The notes under the pieces were generated by a model that was not told where the DNA came from, did not search any database, and was given only the letters and a program-made list of their open reading frames with translations. The position numbers and the translations under genes were made by a program. From NCBI GenBank assembly GCA_001464375.1, contig LNEW01000145.1, forward strand, positions 1 to 64,000: 64,000 nucleotides of DNA. Direction: 5' to 3'. Every line of letters starts with the position of its first letter. The stretch's first letter is position 1. Of this stretch, positions 25,854-34,392 are shown piece by piece. This DNA comes from Rhodospirillales bacterium Ga0074136 (GTDB taxonomy: Bacteria > Pseudomonadota > Alphaproteobacteria > Acetobacterales > Acetobacteraceae).

Positions 25854-27244
25854 GCGATGCGCGGGACCATCGCGGCATCGCGCTGATCGTCGCCTCCGCG
25901 CTGTTCATGCAGAACCTGGACAGCGCGGTGCTGGCGACCGCGCTGCCCGCCATGGCGCGCGACCTGAACGAGGACCCCGCGCGGCTGGGCGCGGCCATCA
26001 CATCCTACCTGGTCGCGCTGACGGTGTTCATCCCGTTCTCCGCCTGGATCGCCGACCGCTTCGGCGCCAAGCGCGTGTTCATGCTGGCCATCCTGGTGTT
26101 TGTCGCGGCATCGGTGCTGTGCGGCCGCGCGCAAAGCCTGGGCGAGCTGGTCGGCTTTCGCATCCTGCAGGGTATCGGCGGGGCGATGATGGTGCCGGTC
26201 GGGCGCCTGCTGCTGCTGCGCGACGTGCCGAAGAAGGACATGCTGTCCGCCATGGCCTGGCTGACCATGCCCGCGCTGCTGGGGCCGGTGACGGGGCCGC
26301 CGCTGGGCGGCGTGCTGACCGACTTGTTCTCCTGGCGCGCGGTGTTCTGGATCAACGTGCCGATCGGGCTGATCGGCTTCGTGCTGGTGGCATGGAAGAT
26401 CCCCGCCGTGGCGCCGACACGCCCAGGGCCACCGGACCTGGTGGGCCTTGCGCTGACCGGTGCTGCGCTGGCGCTGGTGATGTTCGGGATCGAGACGGTC
26501 GGGCGCCACGTCGTTCCGGGCTGGGTCTCGGTGGTGGCGTTGGCGCTGGGGCTGGGCGCCGGCGTGATGGCGGTGCGCCACATGCGGCGGCGGGCGCGCC
26601 CGGCGGTGGATCTCTCGCTGTTCCGAATCGCGAGTTTTCGCGACCCTGCGCTGGCGGGCAGCATTTTCCGCAGCGGTGCGGGCGCGGTGCCCTTCCTGAT
26701 ACCGGTCATGCTGCAGATCGGCTTCGGCATGAGCGCATCGCAATCCGGCTTCGTGTCCTTCGCCACGGCGCTGGGTGCCTTCGCGATGAAGCCGCTGGTG
26801 CGGCCGCTGCTGAAGCGCACGGGATTCCGCGCCGCGCTTGTCGGCAATGGCGTGGTGGCCGCGGCGGGTATCGCGGCACTTGCGCTGTTGACGCCGGCCT
26901 GGCCCGCCGCGGCGATCTTCCTGCTGCTGGCCGCCGGCGGCCTGGCGCGCAGCCTGCAGTTCACCGCGCTGAACACCCTCGCCTTCGCCGATGTGCCGAC
27001 GGAACGCATGTCGGCCGCGACGGCGTTATACGGGACATTGCAGCAATTGACGCCGGCGCTGGGGGTGGTGCTGGCGACGACCACGCTGGAGGCGTCATTG
27101 GCGCTGTCGGGCCGCGGCGCGCTGGCGGTGGCGGATTTCTCCTGGGGCTTCGTGGTCGCGGCGGTGGTTGTGCTGGCCTCGGTGCCGCTGCATGCGCGGT
27201 TGGCGCCGGATGCCGGCGCCGAAGTGTCGGGCCACCGTCGCTAG
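25850..27244 (+). CDS. MFS drug/solute exporter (DHA2 type)
   Basis: The 464-residue membrane protein has 12-14 predicted helices and DHA2 features: FMQNLDSAVLATALPAMARDL in helix 1, the ADRFGAKRVFMLAI motif A loop and the motif C stretch LLGPVTGPPLGGVLTDLFSWRAVFWINVPIG. It likely uses the proton gradient to export a hydrophobic compound. The start is a GTG overlapping the upstream stop (GTGA, 25850-25853). It converges with livF: both genes end on the same CTAG palindrome at 27241-27244. Confidence 0.9.
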   Translation: MSDARDHRGIALIVASALFMQNLDSAVLATALPAMARDLNEDPARLGAAITSYLVALTVFIPFSAWIADRFGAKRVFMLAILVFVAASVLCGRAQSLGELVGFRILQGIGGAMMVPVGRLLLLRDVPKKDMLSAMAWLTMPALLGPVTGPPLGGVLTDLFSWRAVFWINVPIGLIGFVLVAWKIPAVAPTRPGPPDLVGLALTGAALALVMFGIETVGRHVVPGWVSVVALALGLGAGVMAVRHMRRRARPAVDLSLFRIASFRDPALAGSIFRSGAGAVPFLIPVMLQIGFGMSASQSGFVSFATALGAFAMKPLVRPLLKRTGFRAALVGNGVVAAAGIAALALLTPAWPAAAIFLLLAAGGLARSLQFTALNTLAFADVPTERMSAATALYGTLQQLTPALGVVLATTTLEASLALSGRGALAVADFSWGFVVAAVVVLASVPLHARLAPDAGAEVSGHRR

Positions 27245-27996
27245 AACAGCTCCATCAGCTTCGCGTGGTCGTCGAGTTCGCTCGGCGCCCCCTCGAAGAT
27301 GAATTTCCCCGAGCGCATCACCAGCACGCGGTCGGAGACGGCGAAGGCCTCGCGCACGTTCTGCTCCACCAGCAGGATCGCCATGCCGCGCGATTCGCGC
27401 AGGGCCGCGATCGGGCGGATCAGGTCCTGGAACAGCTTCGGCGCCAGGCCGATCGAGGGTTCGTCGAGCAGCAGAACACGCGGGCGGGTCAGCAGCGCGC
27501 GGCCGATCGAGACCATCTGCTGTTGCCCGCCCGACAGCGTGCCGGCGCGCCGGGTGCGGAACTCCTTGATGCGCGGCAGCACGTCCAGGACTTCGTCCAC
27601 GCGTTCGCGCTGGCCGGATTTCGGCACGCCGGCCGACCACAAGGCGAGGCCGAAGATCTCTTCGACCGTGAGGTCGGGGAATACGCCGCGCCCCTCGGGC
27701 ACCAGCGCGACGCCGGCCGCGCCCATCGCCGCCGGGCTGTGCTGGCCCGGTTGTTCGCCGAACACGCGCAACGTACCGGCCGAGGGCCTATGCAGCCCGA
27801 ACAGCACGCGCAGCAGCGTCGATTTGCCCGCCCCGTTGTGGCCAATCAGACACAGGATCTCGCCATCGTTCAGCGTGAGCGAGACATCCTGCAGCACGTC
27901 GCGTCCGCCGAAGCCGGCGGTGAGGCCAAGCGCCTGGATCGCGGGTGCCTGTGCCTGGCCCGGCCGCTTCAGACCGTCGGTGCTCGCCGGGCTCAT
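27241..27996 (-). CDS. livF: Branched-chain-type ABC transporter ATPase LivF
   Basis: The 251-residue ATPase carries Walker A GHNGAGKS, the signature LSGGQQQMVS, Walker B LLLDEPS and the H-loop region LLVEQN. The EGRGVFPDLTVEEI stretch is typical of LivF. It acts at the cytoplasmic face of the LivHM channel. It overlaps livG (ATGA, 27993-27996) and ends on the shared CTAG with the MFS gene. The substrate may be an amino acid or, given the genomic neighbours, an aromatic or carboxylic compound. Confidence 0.95.
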   Translation of the reverse strand: MSPASTDGLKRPGQAQAPAIQALGLTAGFGGRDVLQDVSLTLNDGEILCLIGHNGAGKSTLLRVLFGLHRPSAGTLRVFGEQPGQHSPAAMGAAGVALVPEGRGVFPDLTVEEIFGLALWSAGVPKSGQRERVDEVLDVLPRIKEFRTRRAGTLSGGQQQMVSIGRALLTRPRVLLLDEPSIGLAPKLFQDLIRPIAALRESRGMAILLVEQNVREAFAVSDRVLVMRSGKFIFEGAPSELDDHAKLMELF

Positions 27997-28751
27997 GCCG
28001 CCTCCTGTGGGCGATCGCCGAAATAGATCGCTGCCAGCGCCGGGTCGCGCAGGATCGATTGCGGGTCGCCCTCTGCCAACACGCGGCCCTGGTCGAGGAA
28101 GGCGATGCGATCGGACAGTTCCGCCACCACGTCCAGGTTGTGCTCGATCAGGCAGATGGCGACGCCGCGCGCGGTGGCGGCGCGCAGCAATTCTCCGAAG
28201 CGCAGCCGCGACGACAGGTCGAGCCCCGAGGCCGGTTCGTCGAGCAGCCAGATATCGGCATCGGCCGCCAGGACGCGTGCCATCGAGAGGAACTTTCGCT
28301 CGGCATAGGCTAGGTCCACCGCCCGCGCATCGGCAAGCGCGGACAGGCCCGTGGCCTCAAGCGCGGTCACCGCGCGGTCTTCCCGGGTGGCCCGCGCGCG
28401 GGCGCCGCCGGGCTGCCAGAACCACGCCGCGGTCTCGGTCGCTGCCAGCACGTTCTCGCGTACCGTCATGTGGGTGAACAGCCGCAGGTCCTGGAAGGAT
28501 CGCGCAACGCCCAGCCGCGCCACCTGCCAGGGCTTCAGCCCCATGACCGGCTTGCCGCGGACATGCGCGGTGCCGGAATCGGCGCGGAGATTGCCGGTGA
28601 TGAGGTTGAAGGTGGTGGTCTTGCCCGCGCCATTCGGCCCGACGAGAGCGGTCACCTGCCCCGCCGGCAGCGAGAGCGAGACGCCCGCCACCGCCTGCAC
28701 GCCGCCGAAGGCGCGCGCCAGGTTCTCGGATTTCAGCAGCACCTCGGTCAC
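27993..28751 (-). CDS. livG: Branched-chain-type ABC transporter ATPase LivG
   Basis: The 252-residue ATPase shows Walker A GPNGAGKT, the LivG-type insertion (THMTVRENVLAATETAAWFW), Walker B DIWLLDEP and the H-loop LIEHNLD. The ABC signature is unusual: where most have LSGGQ or LAYGQQ, this reads LAYAERKFLSMAR, so the usual Gly-Gln is absent. The start is a GTG overlapping the livM stop (GTGA, 28748-28751), with an AGGGGAGG site upstream. It belongs to the liv operon. Confidence 0.93.
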   Translation of the reverse strand: MTEVLLKSENLARAFGGVQAVAGVSLSLPAGQVTALVGPNGAGKTTTFNLITGNLRADSGTAHVRGKPVMGLKPWQVARLGVARSFQDLRLFTHMTVRENVLAATETAAWFWQPGGARARATREDRAVTALEATGLSALADARAVDLAYAERKFLSMARVLAADADIWLLDEPASGLDLSSRLRFGELLRAATARGVAICLIEHNLDVVAELSDRIAFLDQGRVLAEGDPQSILRDPALAAIYFGDRPQEAA

Positions 28752-29623
28752 GAGGTGGACCTCCCCTTGGTCTGGTCGCCGACCAGGCCGGCGGGGCGGA
28801 AGATCATCAGCAGCGTCATCGCGAGGCCGTAGATGATCTGCTGCACGGCGCCGACCTCGGTCGGCGGGATGAAGGGGATGAAGGACAGCACGGCGGGCAG
28901 CGACAGCAGCATGATGGCACCCACCAGCGGCCCCCAGAGCGTGCCGGTGCCGCCGATGATGACCATCGCCATGATCTGGATCGACTGGTCGAGCGTGAAG
29001 GATTCCACGTTGATGAAGGACAGGTGCAGCGCATAGAGCGCGCCCGCCACGCCCGCACCGGCGCAGGCGAAGGCGACCGCGAGGGTCTTCGCGGCATTGA
29101 CGTTCTTGCCCAGCGCCTCGGCCGCGCTGTCGGCGTCGCGGATGGATTGCAGCGTGCGCCCGAAAGCGCCGCGTTGCAGCCGGGCGGTGAGGAACAGGAT
29201 GAGCGCGAGCGCAGCCAGTGCCAGCGGCAGCACCGGGACCACGGTGCCGAAAATCTCGGGGCGCGGAATGCCCACCAAGCCGCCGATGCCGCCCGTCAGC
29301 GGCTTCAGCTCCGCGAACAGCGTCGCCGCCACCATCTGCAAGCCGAGCGACGCGGCGACGAAATATTCGCCCCGCACGCGCAGTGCCGGAAGCGCCAGGC
29401 ACAGCGACAGCCCGCCCGCGATCAACGCGGCCACGAAGCAGGCCAGGAAGGGGTCCGGCACCAGCAGCAGCGCCACCTGCGCGCCGCCATAGGCCCCCAG
29501 CCCGAAGAACACCGCATGCGCGACCGAGAAGATGCCCGCATAGCCGACGATGAAGTTCAGCGTGGAGGCCAGGATGCCGGAGATCGCGGCGAGCGTGGCC
29601 AGGTTCAGCAGGAAGGCCGTCAT
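28748..29623 (-). CDS. livM: Branched-chain-type ABC permease LivM
   Basis: The 291-residue permease has about eight membrane helices and family motifs: the N-terminal FNFIVGYAGIFSVAHAVFFGLGAYGG-type segment (seen as LNFIVGYAGIFSVAHAVFFG), GGIGGLVGIPRP, and the EAA-like SIRDADSAAEALGKNVNAAK loop that contacts the ATPase. It forms the inner-membrane channel with LivH. The start ATG overlaps the livH stop. Confidence 0.95.
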   Translation of the reverse strand: MTAFLLNLATLAAISGILASTLNFIVGYAGIFSVAHAVFFGLGAYGGAQVALLLVPDPFLACFVAALIAGGLSLCLALPALRVRGEYFVAASLGLQMVAATLFAELKPLTGGIGGLVGIPRPEIFGTVVPVLPLALAALALILFLTARLQRGAFGRTLQSIRDADSAAEALGKNVNAAKTLAVAFACAGAGVAGALYALHLSFINVESFTLDQSIQIMAMVIIGGTGTLWGPLVGAIMLLSLPAVLSFIPFIPPTEVGAVQQIIYGLAMTLLMIFRPAGLVGDQTKGRSTS

Positions 29624-30489
29624 CGCGTCTGCACCACGCCGAAGATGCCGCTCGGGCGAAAGATGATGAAGCCGAACAGCACGAGGAAGGACACCGCCTC
29701 CGCCCATTGCGTATCGACGAATTGCAAGGCGAGGCTTTCCGCGATGCCCAGCATCATGCCGGCCAGCGCTGCCCCGCGCAGCGAGCCGATGCCGCCCACG
29801 ATGGTCGCAGCGATCGAGATCAGCATGACCTGGTGGCCGATCGCCTCGTTCAACCCGGTGGTCATCACCGTGACGATCGCCGCCGGGGCCGCGAGCGCCG
29901 AGCCGATCGCAAACGCCAATACCGACAGCCCATTCGACGACAGCCCGTAGGTGCGCACCAGGTCCGGGTTCTGCGACAGCGCGCGTAGCCCCACCCCCGC
30001 CGGATGGCGCGTCAGGAACACTGTGAGCGCGATGAACAGCACCGCCGCCGTCGCCAGCGAGATCCACAGCATGGGGGCGACGAACACATCCGGCAGGATC
30101 TCGGCCGAGAAGGACAGCGGCGTGTCCACCGTGGCGAAGCCGCGCCCGGCGATCATGCCGATCACGTTCTGCACCACGATGCCGACGCCGAAGGCCGCGA
30201 CGAAGACCGTGAAGAAGGATCCCTCGTGCCGCTGGATCGGACGATAGACGTAGCGTTCCATCGCCACGCCGAAGGCCATCGCCGCCAGCACCGCCGCCGC
30301 TGCCCCCGCCCAGCCAGGCCATCCCGCCCGCCAGGCGAACAGGAACACGTAGCCGGCGATGGTGAAAGCGGTGCCGTGCGCGACGTGGAAGATCTTCGTC
30401 GCGCCGAAGATCAGCGCGAAGCCCGCCGCGGTGAGCGCATAGATCGCGCCCACCTGCAGCCCGTTGAGCAGCAGTTGCAGGAACAGCAC
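29620..30489 (-). CDS. livH: Branched-chain-type ABC permease LivH
   Basis: The 289-residue permease has about eight helices and the LivH features NGLQVGAIYALTAAGFALIFGATKIFHVAHG at the N-terminus and the cytoplasmic loop GLRALSQNPDLVRTYGLSSN, which corresponds to the ATPase-contact EAA loop. GGIGSLRGAALAGMMLG follows, then a C-terminal FIIFRPSGIFG. Its start is a GTG at 30489, 13 bp after the livK stop. It is co-transcribed with livKMGF. Confidence 0.95.
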   Translation of the reverse strand: MLFLQLLLNGLQVGAIYALTAAGFALIFGATKIFHVAHGTAFTIAGYVFLFAWRAGWPGWAGAAAAVLAAMAFGVAMERYVYRPIQRHEGSFFTVFVAAFGVGIVVQNVIGMIAGRGFATVDTPLSFSAEILPDVFVAPMLWISLATAAVLFIALTVFLTRHPAGVGLRALSQNPDLVRTYGLSSNGLSVLAFAIGSALAAPAAIVTVMTTGLNEAIGHQVMLISIAATIVGGIGSLRGAALAGMMLGIAESLALQFVDTQWAEAVSFLVLFGFIIFRPSGIFGVVQTR

Positions 30490-30502
30490 GGGGCGGTCCC
30501 GT

Positions 30503-31633
30503 TCAGCCGATGGCGACGAATTGCTGGCCGCGGATCTCGTTGACCTGCATCTGCGTAAGCATGTTGCCCTGCTCGTCGAACTCGCCTTCGCCGCCGACCA
30601 GGTCGAATTTGCGGGTGGCCAGCATGGCGGCCCGCAGGCTGTCGCCGTTCACCGTGCCGCCGGCGGTTTCCACCTGCTTGGCCAGCAGCCCGAACAGGTA
30701 GGCCGCGTTGTAGTAGTTGGCGTGGTAGACCAGCGGCGGCTGGCCAAAACGCGCCCGGAAGTCGGTGGCAAAGCGGCTGGTCAGCGCATGCGCGCCGGTC
30801 AGGTCCAGCTTCTGCGAGGTGAACAGCGCGCCCTCGGCCTCGGGCATGGTGCGCAGGCTGTCGATGCCGAAGGCGGAGTAGGAGCAGATCGTCTGCGTCA
30901 CGCCATTGTCGCGCAGCGCCTTCACGATCTGCGCATTCTGCGCACCGAAGGATGCGACATAGACCGCATCGGGGCGGGTCTGGCGCACCCGCGCCACCAC
31001 GGGGCCGAATTGCTGCGCGGCGCGCGGCACCGAGAAGCTGCCCACCAGCTCGCCGCCATGGCGCGGCAGCGTGCCGCGCAGCTGGCCCAGGATGCCATCG
31101 CCCAGCGGGTCGTCCACATAGATCAGCGCGACGCGCCTGGCGTTCCGCTGCCGCACCAGGAACGGCACCATCACCTGCACTTCCAGATGTGCCAGCGCGA
31201 TGACGTTCCAAAAATAGGGCGACAGCCCCGCCAGGTCGGGCCCCACCGCGCCGCCATTCACCATGATGGTCTTGGCGCGGTCGCCGATCGGCGCGACCGC
31301 CTTGGACGTCGCGGTCCAGGACACCAGCACCCAATGCGCGCGGTCCACGCTGATCAGCTTGTTCATGCCGACCACGGAGGGCTGCGGCAGCGCCTGGCTG
31401 TCCTCGGATTGCAGACGCACCGGGCGGCGCAGCAGGTTGTCGGCGGCGATGTGCTGGAGCGCCACCTGCGCGCCGCGGGTGAAGGCCTCGCCGAATTCGG
31501 CGCTCGGCCCGCTCATGGGGAACAGCGAGCCCATGACGTAAGGCTCGGCGGTCTGGGCGATCGCGGGGCGGATGAAGGGGAGCGCGAGGCCGGCGGCAAG
31601 CGCGCCGCGGCGGCCGATCTTGGGACCGGGCAT
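30503..31633 (-). CDS. livK: ABC transporter periplasmic substrate-binding protein (LivK/amidase-regulator type)
   Basis: The 376-residue type-I periplasmic binding protein has a signal peptide with an RR pair (KIGRRGALAAGLALPFIRPAIAQ), which may be Tat-dependent. YVMGSLFPMSGPSAEFGEAFTRGA opens the ligand-binding fold, and LVYHANYYNAAYLFGLL is in the second lobe. The ATG 31633 is preferred over 31651: GAGGGAG lies ahead of it and the shorter start places the RR early. It is the first gene of livK-H-M-G-F and sits 82 bp downstream of the SMP-30 gene, so the lactonase may share its transcript. Confidence 0.93.
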   Translation of the reverse strand: MPGPKIGRRGALAAGLALPFIRPAIAQTAEPYVMGSLFPMSGPSAEFGEAFTRGAQVALQHIAADNLLRRPVRLQSEDSQALPQPSVVGMNKLISVDRAHWVLVSWTATSKAVAPIGDRAKTIMVNGGAVGPDLAGLSPYFWNVIALAHLEVQVMVPFLVRQRNARRVALIYVDDPLGDGILGQLRGTLPRHGGELVGSFSVPRAAQQFGPVVARVRQTRPDAVYVASFGAQNAQIVKALRDNGVTQTICSYSAFGIDSLRTMPEAEGALFTSQKLDLTGAHALTSRFATDFRARFGQPPLVYHANYYNAAYLFGLLAKQVETAGGTVNGDSLRAAMLATRKFDLVGGEGEFDEQGNMLTQMQVNEIRGQQFVAIG

Positions 31634-31715
31634 GGACGATAACTCCCTCATGCGGGCTGGCGCCTTGTGGCGTCGCCCTTGTGGCGCGGAGCCTCCGCCC
31701 GTGAAGGCGCCGCTG

Positions 31716-32654
31716 TCAACCGTGCGGCAGGCGGAATCCCGGCTCGTCCCATTGCATCGCGACCAGCTTTCCGCTGGTCGACAGCGTGATATACGCGGTG
31801 CGCATGTCGGCCCCGCCGAAACAGATGTTCGTCGGCATGCGTTCGGGCATCTTCACCACGCGCAGGATCTCGCCGGCGGGCGAGACGGTGGTGATCTCGC
31901 CGGCCACCAGCGTGGCCACGATGATGTTGCCGGAGGCCGCGATGGCGATGGAATCGAGCCGCCGGTAGCCGGGGAACTGGCAGAGCACGCGGCCGCCATT
32001 CGATGACGGCCAGGCTTCCTTGCGCAGCTTCCCGGGCGCCTCGACATCCCATGCCCAGAGCCGGCCGGTCTCGGTCTCCGCCACATACATCGTCTTGCCG
32101 TCCGGGCTGATGCCGATGCCGTTGGCGCCGCCGAAGATCGGGAAGGCAGCCTCGACCGCGCCGGTGCCATCCGCCTTCGCCCAATACGCCCCGCCATGGT
32201 CGCGGTCGCGCGCGCGCACCTTGCCGAGGTCGCTGAACCAGAAGCCGCCATGGGCGTCGAACATCAGGTCGTTGGGGCCGCGCAGCGGGCGGCCATCGAC
32301 GGCGCGGATCAGTGTCTCGACCGCGCCGGTGGCGGGATCGACGCGTTCGATCCGCCCGCCGGAGTAGTCCGCCGCCTGGAAGCCGGGCCGCAGCAGGCCC
32401 GGTTCCTCATGCCAGGAAAATCCGCCATTGTTGCAGACGTACAGCTTACCGGCAGGCCCCAGCGCCAGGCCGTTGGGCGCGCCGGTCACGGTCGTGATGG
32501 TGGATTTCGCCCCGTTCGCGGCGACGCGGGTGATGCGCCGCGCCTCGATCTCGACCAGCGCAACCGAGCCATCCGCCATGCAGACCGGGCCTTCGGGAAA
32601 GCGCAGCCCATCCGTGACGATGCGCAGGTCGGGGGTCTCGACGGTGACGGTCAT
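31716..32654 (-). CDS. SMP-30/gluconolactonase-family lactonase
   Basis: The 312-residue six-bladed beta-propeller belongs to the SMP-30/gluconolactonase/LRE family of Ca2+-dependent lactonases. It shows FPEGPVCMADGSVALVEIEARRITRV with the metal-ligand Glu, GAPNGLALGPAGKLYVCNN and GPNDLMFDAHGGFWFSDLG, and GGANGIGISPDGKTMYVAE. The substrate is unknown. No signal peptide is seen. The ATG 32654 is used; the longer frame to 32837 is intergenic in nature. It is divergent from hyuB across 94 bp and leads the liv transcript, suggesting a catabolic role with the transporter. Confidence 0.92.
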   Translation of the reverse strand: MTVTVETPDLRIVTDGLRFPEGPVCMADGSVALVEIEARRITRVAANGAKSTITTVTGAPNGLALGPAGKLYVCNNGGFSWHEEPGLLRPGFQAADYSGGRIERVDPATGAVETLIRAVDGRPLRGPNDLMFDAHGGFWFSDLGKVRARDRDHGGAYWAKADGTGAVEAAFPIFGGANGIGISPDGKTMYVAETETGRLWAWDVEAPGKLRKEAWPSSNGGRVLCQFPGYRRLDSIAIAASGNIIVATLVAGEITTVSPAGEILRVVKMPERMPTNICFGGADMRTAYITLSTSGKLVAMQWDEPGFRLPHG

Positions 32655-32748
32655 GGCGCTTCCTTCCCTGGTTGACCCGATGATGGCGCGCCGCGCGCGT
32701 GCTGCGAAGCCTTGACGGCGGCGCCGGGCCGCCGGAGCGTTCCGCCCC

Positions 32749-34392
32749 ATGACCACGCCCGATCCCGTGACGCTGTCCGTCCTCGACAACCGCTTCCGCG
32801 CCATTGTCGAGGAAATGGGCGAGGCGATGCTGCGCACCGCCTATTCGCAGATCCTGAATTCGTCCCGCGACTTCTCGATCGCGCTGTGCGATTCGCAGGC
32901 GCGGCTGCTGGCCCAGGCGGACCATATCCCGATTCATGTCGGTGCGATGCCCTTCGCCGTGCAGGCGGTGGTCGATGCCTTCGGCAACGCGGTGCAGGAA
33001 GGCGACATCTACCTGCTGAACGACCCGTATCACGGCGGGTCGCATTTGCCGGACCTGACCATCATCGTGCCGGTCTTCGCGGAGGGGCGGCTGCTGTTCT
33101 GGTCGGTGGTGCGCGCGCACCACACCGATATCGGCGGCGGCACGCACGGCGCCTACAACCCCGCCGCGACCGAGATCTTCCAGGAAGGGCTGCGCCTGCC
33201 GCCGATCCTGCTCGGGCAGAACCGCGTGCCGCGCGCCGACCTGGTGCGCATGATCGTCACCAACACCCGCCTGCCGCGGGAGGTGCGCGGCGACCTGATG
33301 GCGATGATCGGCGCCGCGCATCTGGGCGAAAAGCGGCTGCTCTCGGTGGTCGCGAAGCATGGCGCGGCGCTGGCGGAAGCGGCGGCTGCGGGCATCCTGG
33401 CGCTGTCGGAGGCCCATGCGCGGCGCATCATCGCCTCCTGGGCCGAGGGCACCTGGAAGGGCGAGGCGTTCCTGGACGATGACGGCTTCGGGCAGCAGGA
33501 TATCGCGATCCGCGCCACGGTCACGAAGAAAGGTGATTCGCTCATCGTGGACCTGTCGGACTCCGCGCCGCAGGTCCCGTCCTTCCTCAATTCCTCCTGG
33601 CCCAACACGGCCAGCGCGGTGCGCATGGCGATCGCCTTCCTGCTCGACCCGGAGGTGGCGAAGAACGATGGCTGCTTCCGCCCGATCGAGATCATCGCCA
33701 GGCAGGGGACCATCGTCTGGCCGCACGAGGGCGCGCCGGTGACCATGTGCACCTCCCACTGCTCGAACGAGATCGTGGAAGCGGTGGTGAAGGCACTGGC
33801 GAATGCCTGCCCGGAGCGCGCCATGGGCGGCTGGGGGCGGCGCTTCCGCGTGGCGATCAAGGGCAGCGACGCGCGGCGCCCGGGGCGGTCCTTCGTGTGG
33901 CACCTGTTCCATGCGCGGCCGGGCGGCGGCGGCTCATCCAAAGGCGATGGCTGGTCGAGCGCCGGCGAATGGCATTCGGCCGGCGGGCTGAAGTTCGGCA
34001 GCGTGGAGATGGCCGAGGCGCGCTTCCCGCTGTTCTTCGAAAAGCATGAATTGCGGCCCGGCAGCGCGGGGGATGGGACCCATCGCGGCGGCTTCGGTGG
34101 CGAGTTGGTGATGCGGCTGGAGACGGATGGCGCGTCGGTCGCGAATACCGCCGGCGACGGTGTGCGCTACGGCGCGGCCGGGATGCTCGGCGGGCACGAC
34201 GCGGCGCCGCACCACTACACGCTGAATCGCGCCGACGGCACCTCGCGCGACCTGCGCACCAAGGAAGTCGGCATCCCCCTCGCGCCGGGAGACACCCTGC
34301 ATGTCCGCGCGGGCGGCGGCGGCGGCTGGGGGCCGCCGGAGAAGCGCGACCCCGCGGCGCGCGCGCGGGACGCCGAGGAGGGACTGCTGTGA
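32749..34392 (+). CDS. hyuB: Hydantoinase B / oxoprolinase family protein
   Basis: The 547-residue protein matches HyuB. These, with HyuA, form ATP-dependent hydantoinases, 5-oxoprolinases or acetone-carboxylase-like enzymes. Signature stretches are EEMGEAMLRTAYS, SRDFSIALCDS, LNDPYHGGSHLPDL, HHTDIGGGTHGAYN and CTSHCSNEIVEA. The exact substrate cannot be read. It starts at ATG 32749 and its stop overlaps the hyuA start (GTGA, 34389-34392). It is cytoplasmic. Confidence 0.94.
   Translation: MTTPDPVTLSVLDNRFRAIVEEMGEAMLRTAYSQILNSSRDFSIALCDSQARLLAQADHIPIHVGAMPFAVQAVVDAFGNAVQEGDIYLLNDPYHGGSHLPDLTIIVPVFAEGRLLFWSVVRAHHTDIGGGTHGAYNPAATEIFQEGLRLPPILLGQNRVPRADLVRMIVTNTRLPREVRGDLMAMIGAAHLGEKRLLSVVAKHGAALAEAAAAGILALSEAHARRIIASWAEGTWKGEAFLDDDGFGQQDIAIRATVTKKGDSLIVDLSDSAPQVPSFLNSSWPNTASAVRMAIAFLLDPEVAKNDGCFRPIEIIARQGTIVWPHEGAPVTMCTSHCSNEIVEAVVKALANACPERAMGGWGRRFRVAIKGSDARRPGRSFVWHLFHARPGGGGSSKGDGWSSAGEWHSAGGLKFGSVEMAEARFPLFFEKHELRPGSAGDGTHRGGFGGELVMRLETDGASVANTAGDGVRYGAAGMLGGHDAAPHHYTLNRADGTSRDLRTKEVGIPLAPGDTLHVRAGGGGGWGPPEKRDPAARARDAEEGLL

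Noticed and set aside
28748-30489. Liv permeases as part of a horizontally acquired island
   Set aside because: Base composition and gene packing match the flanks, and there are no mobility genes or tRNA sites.
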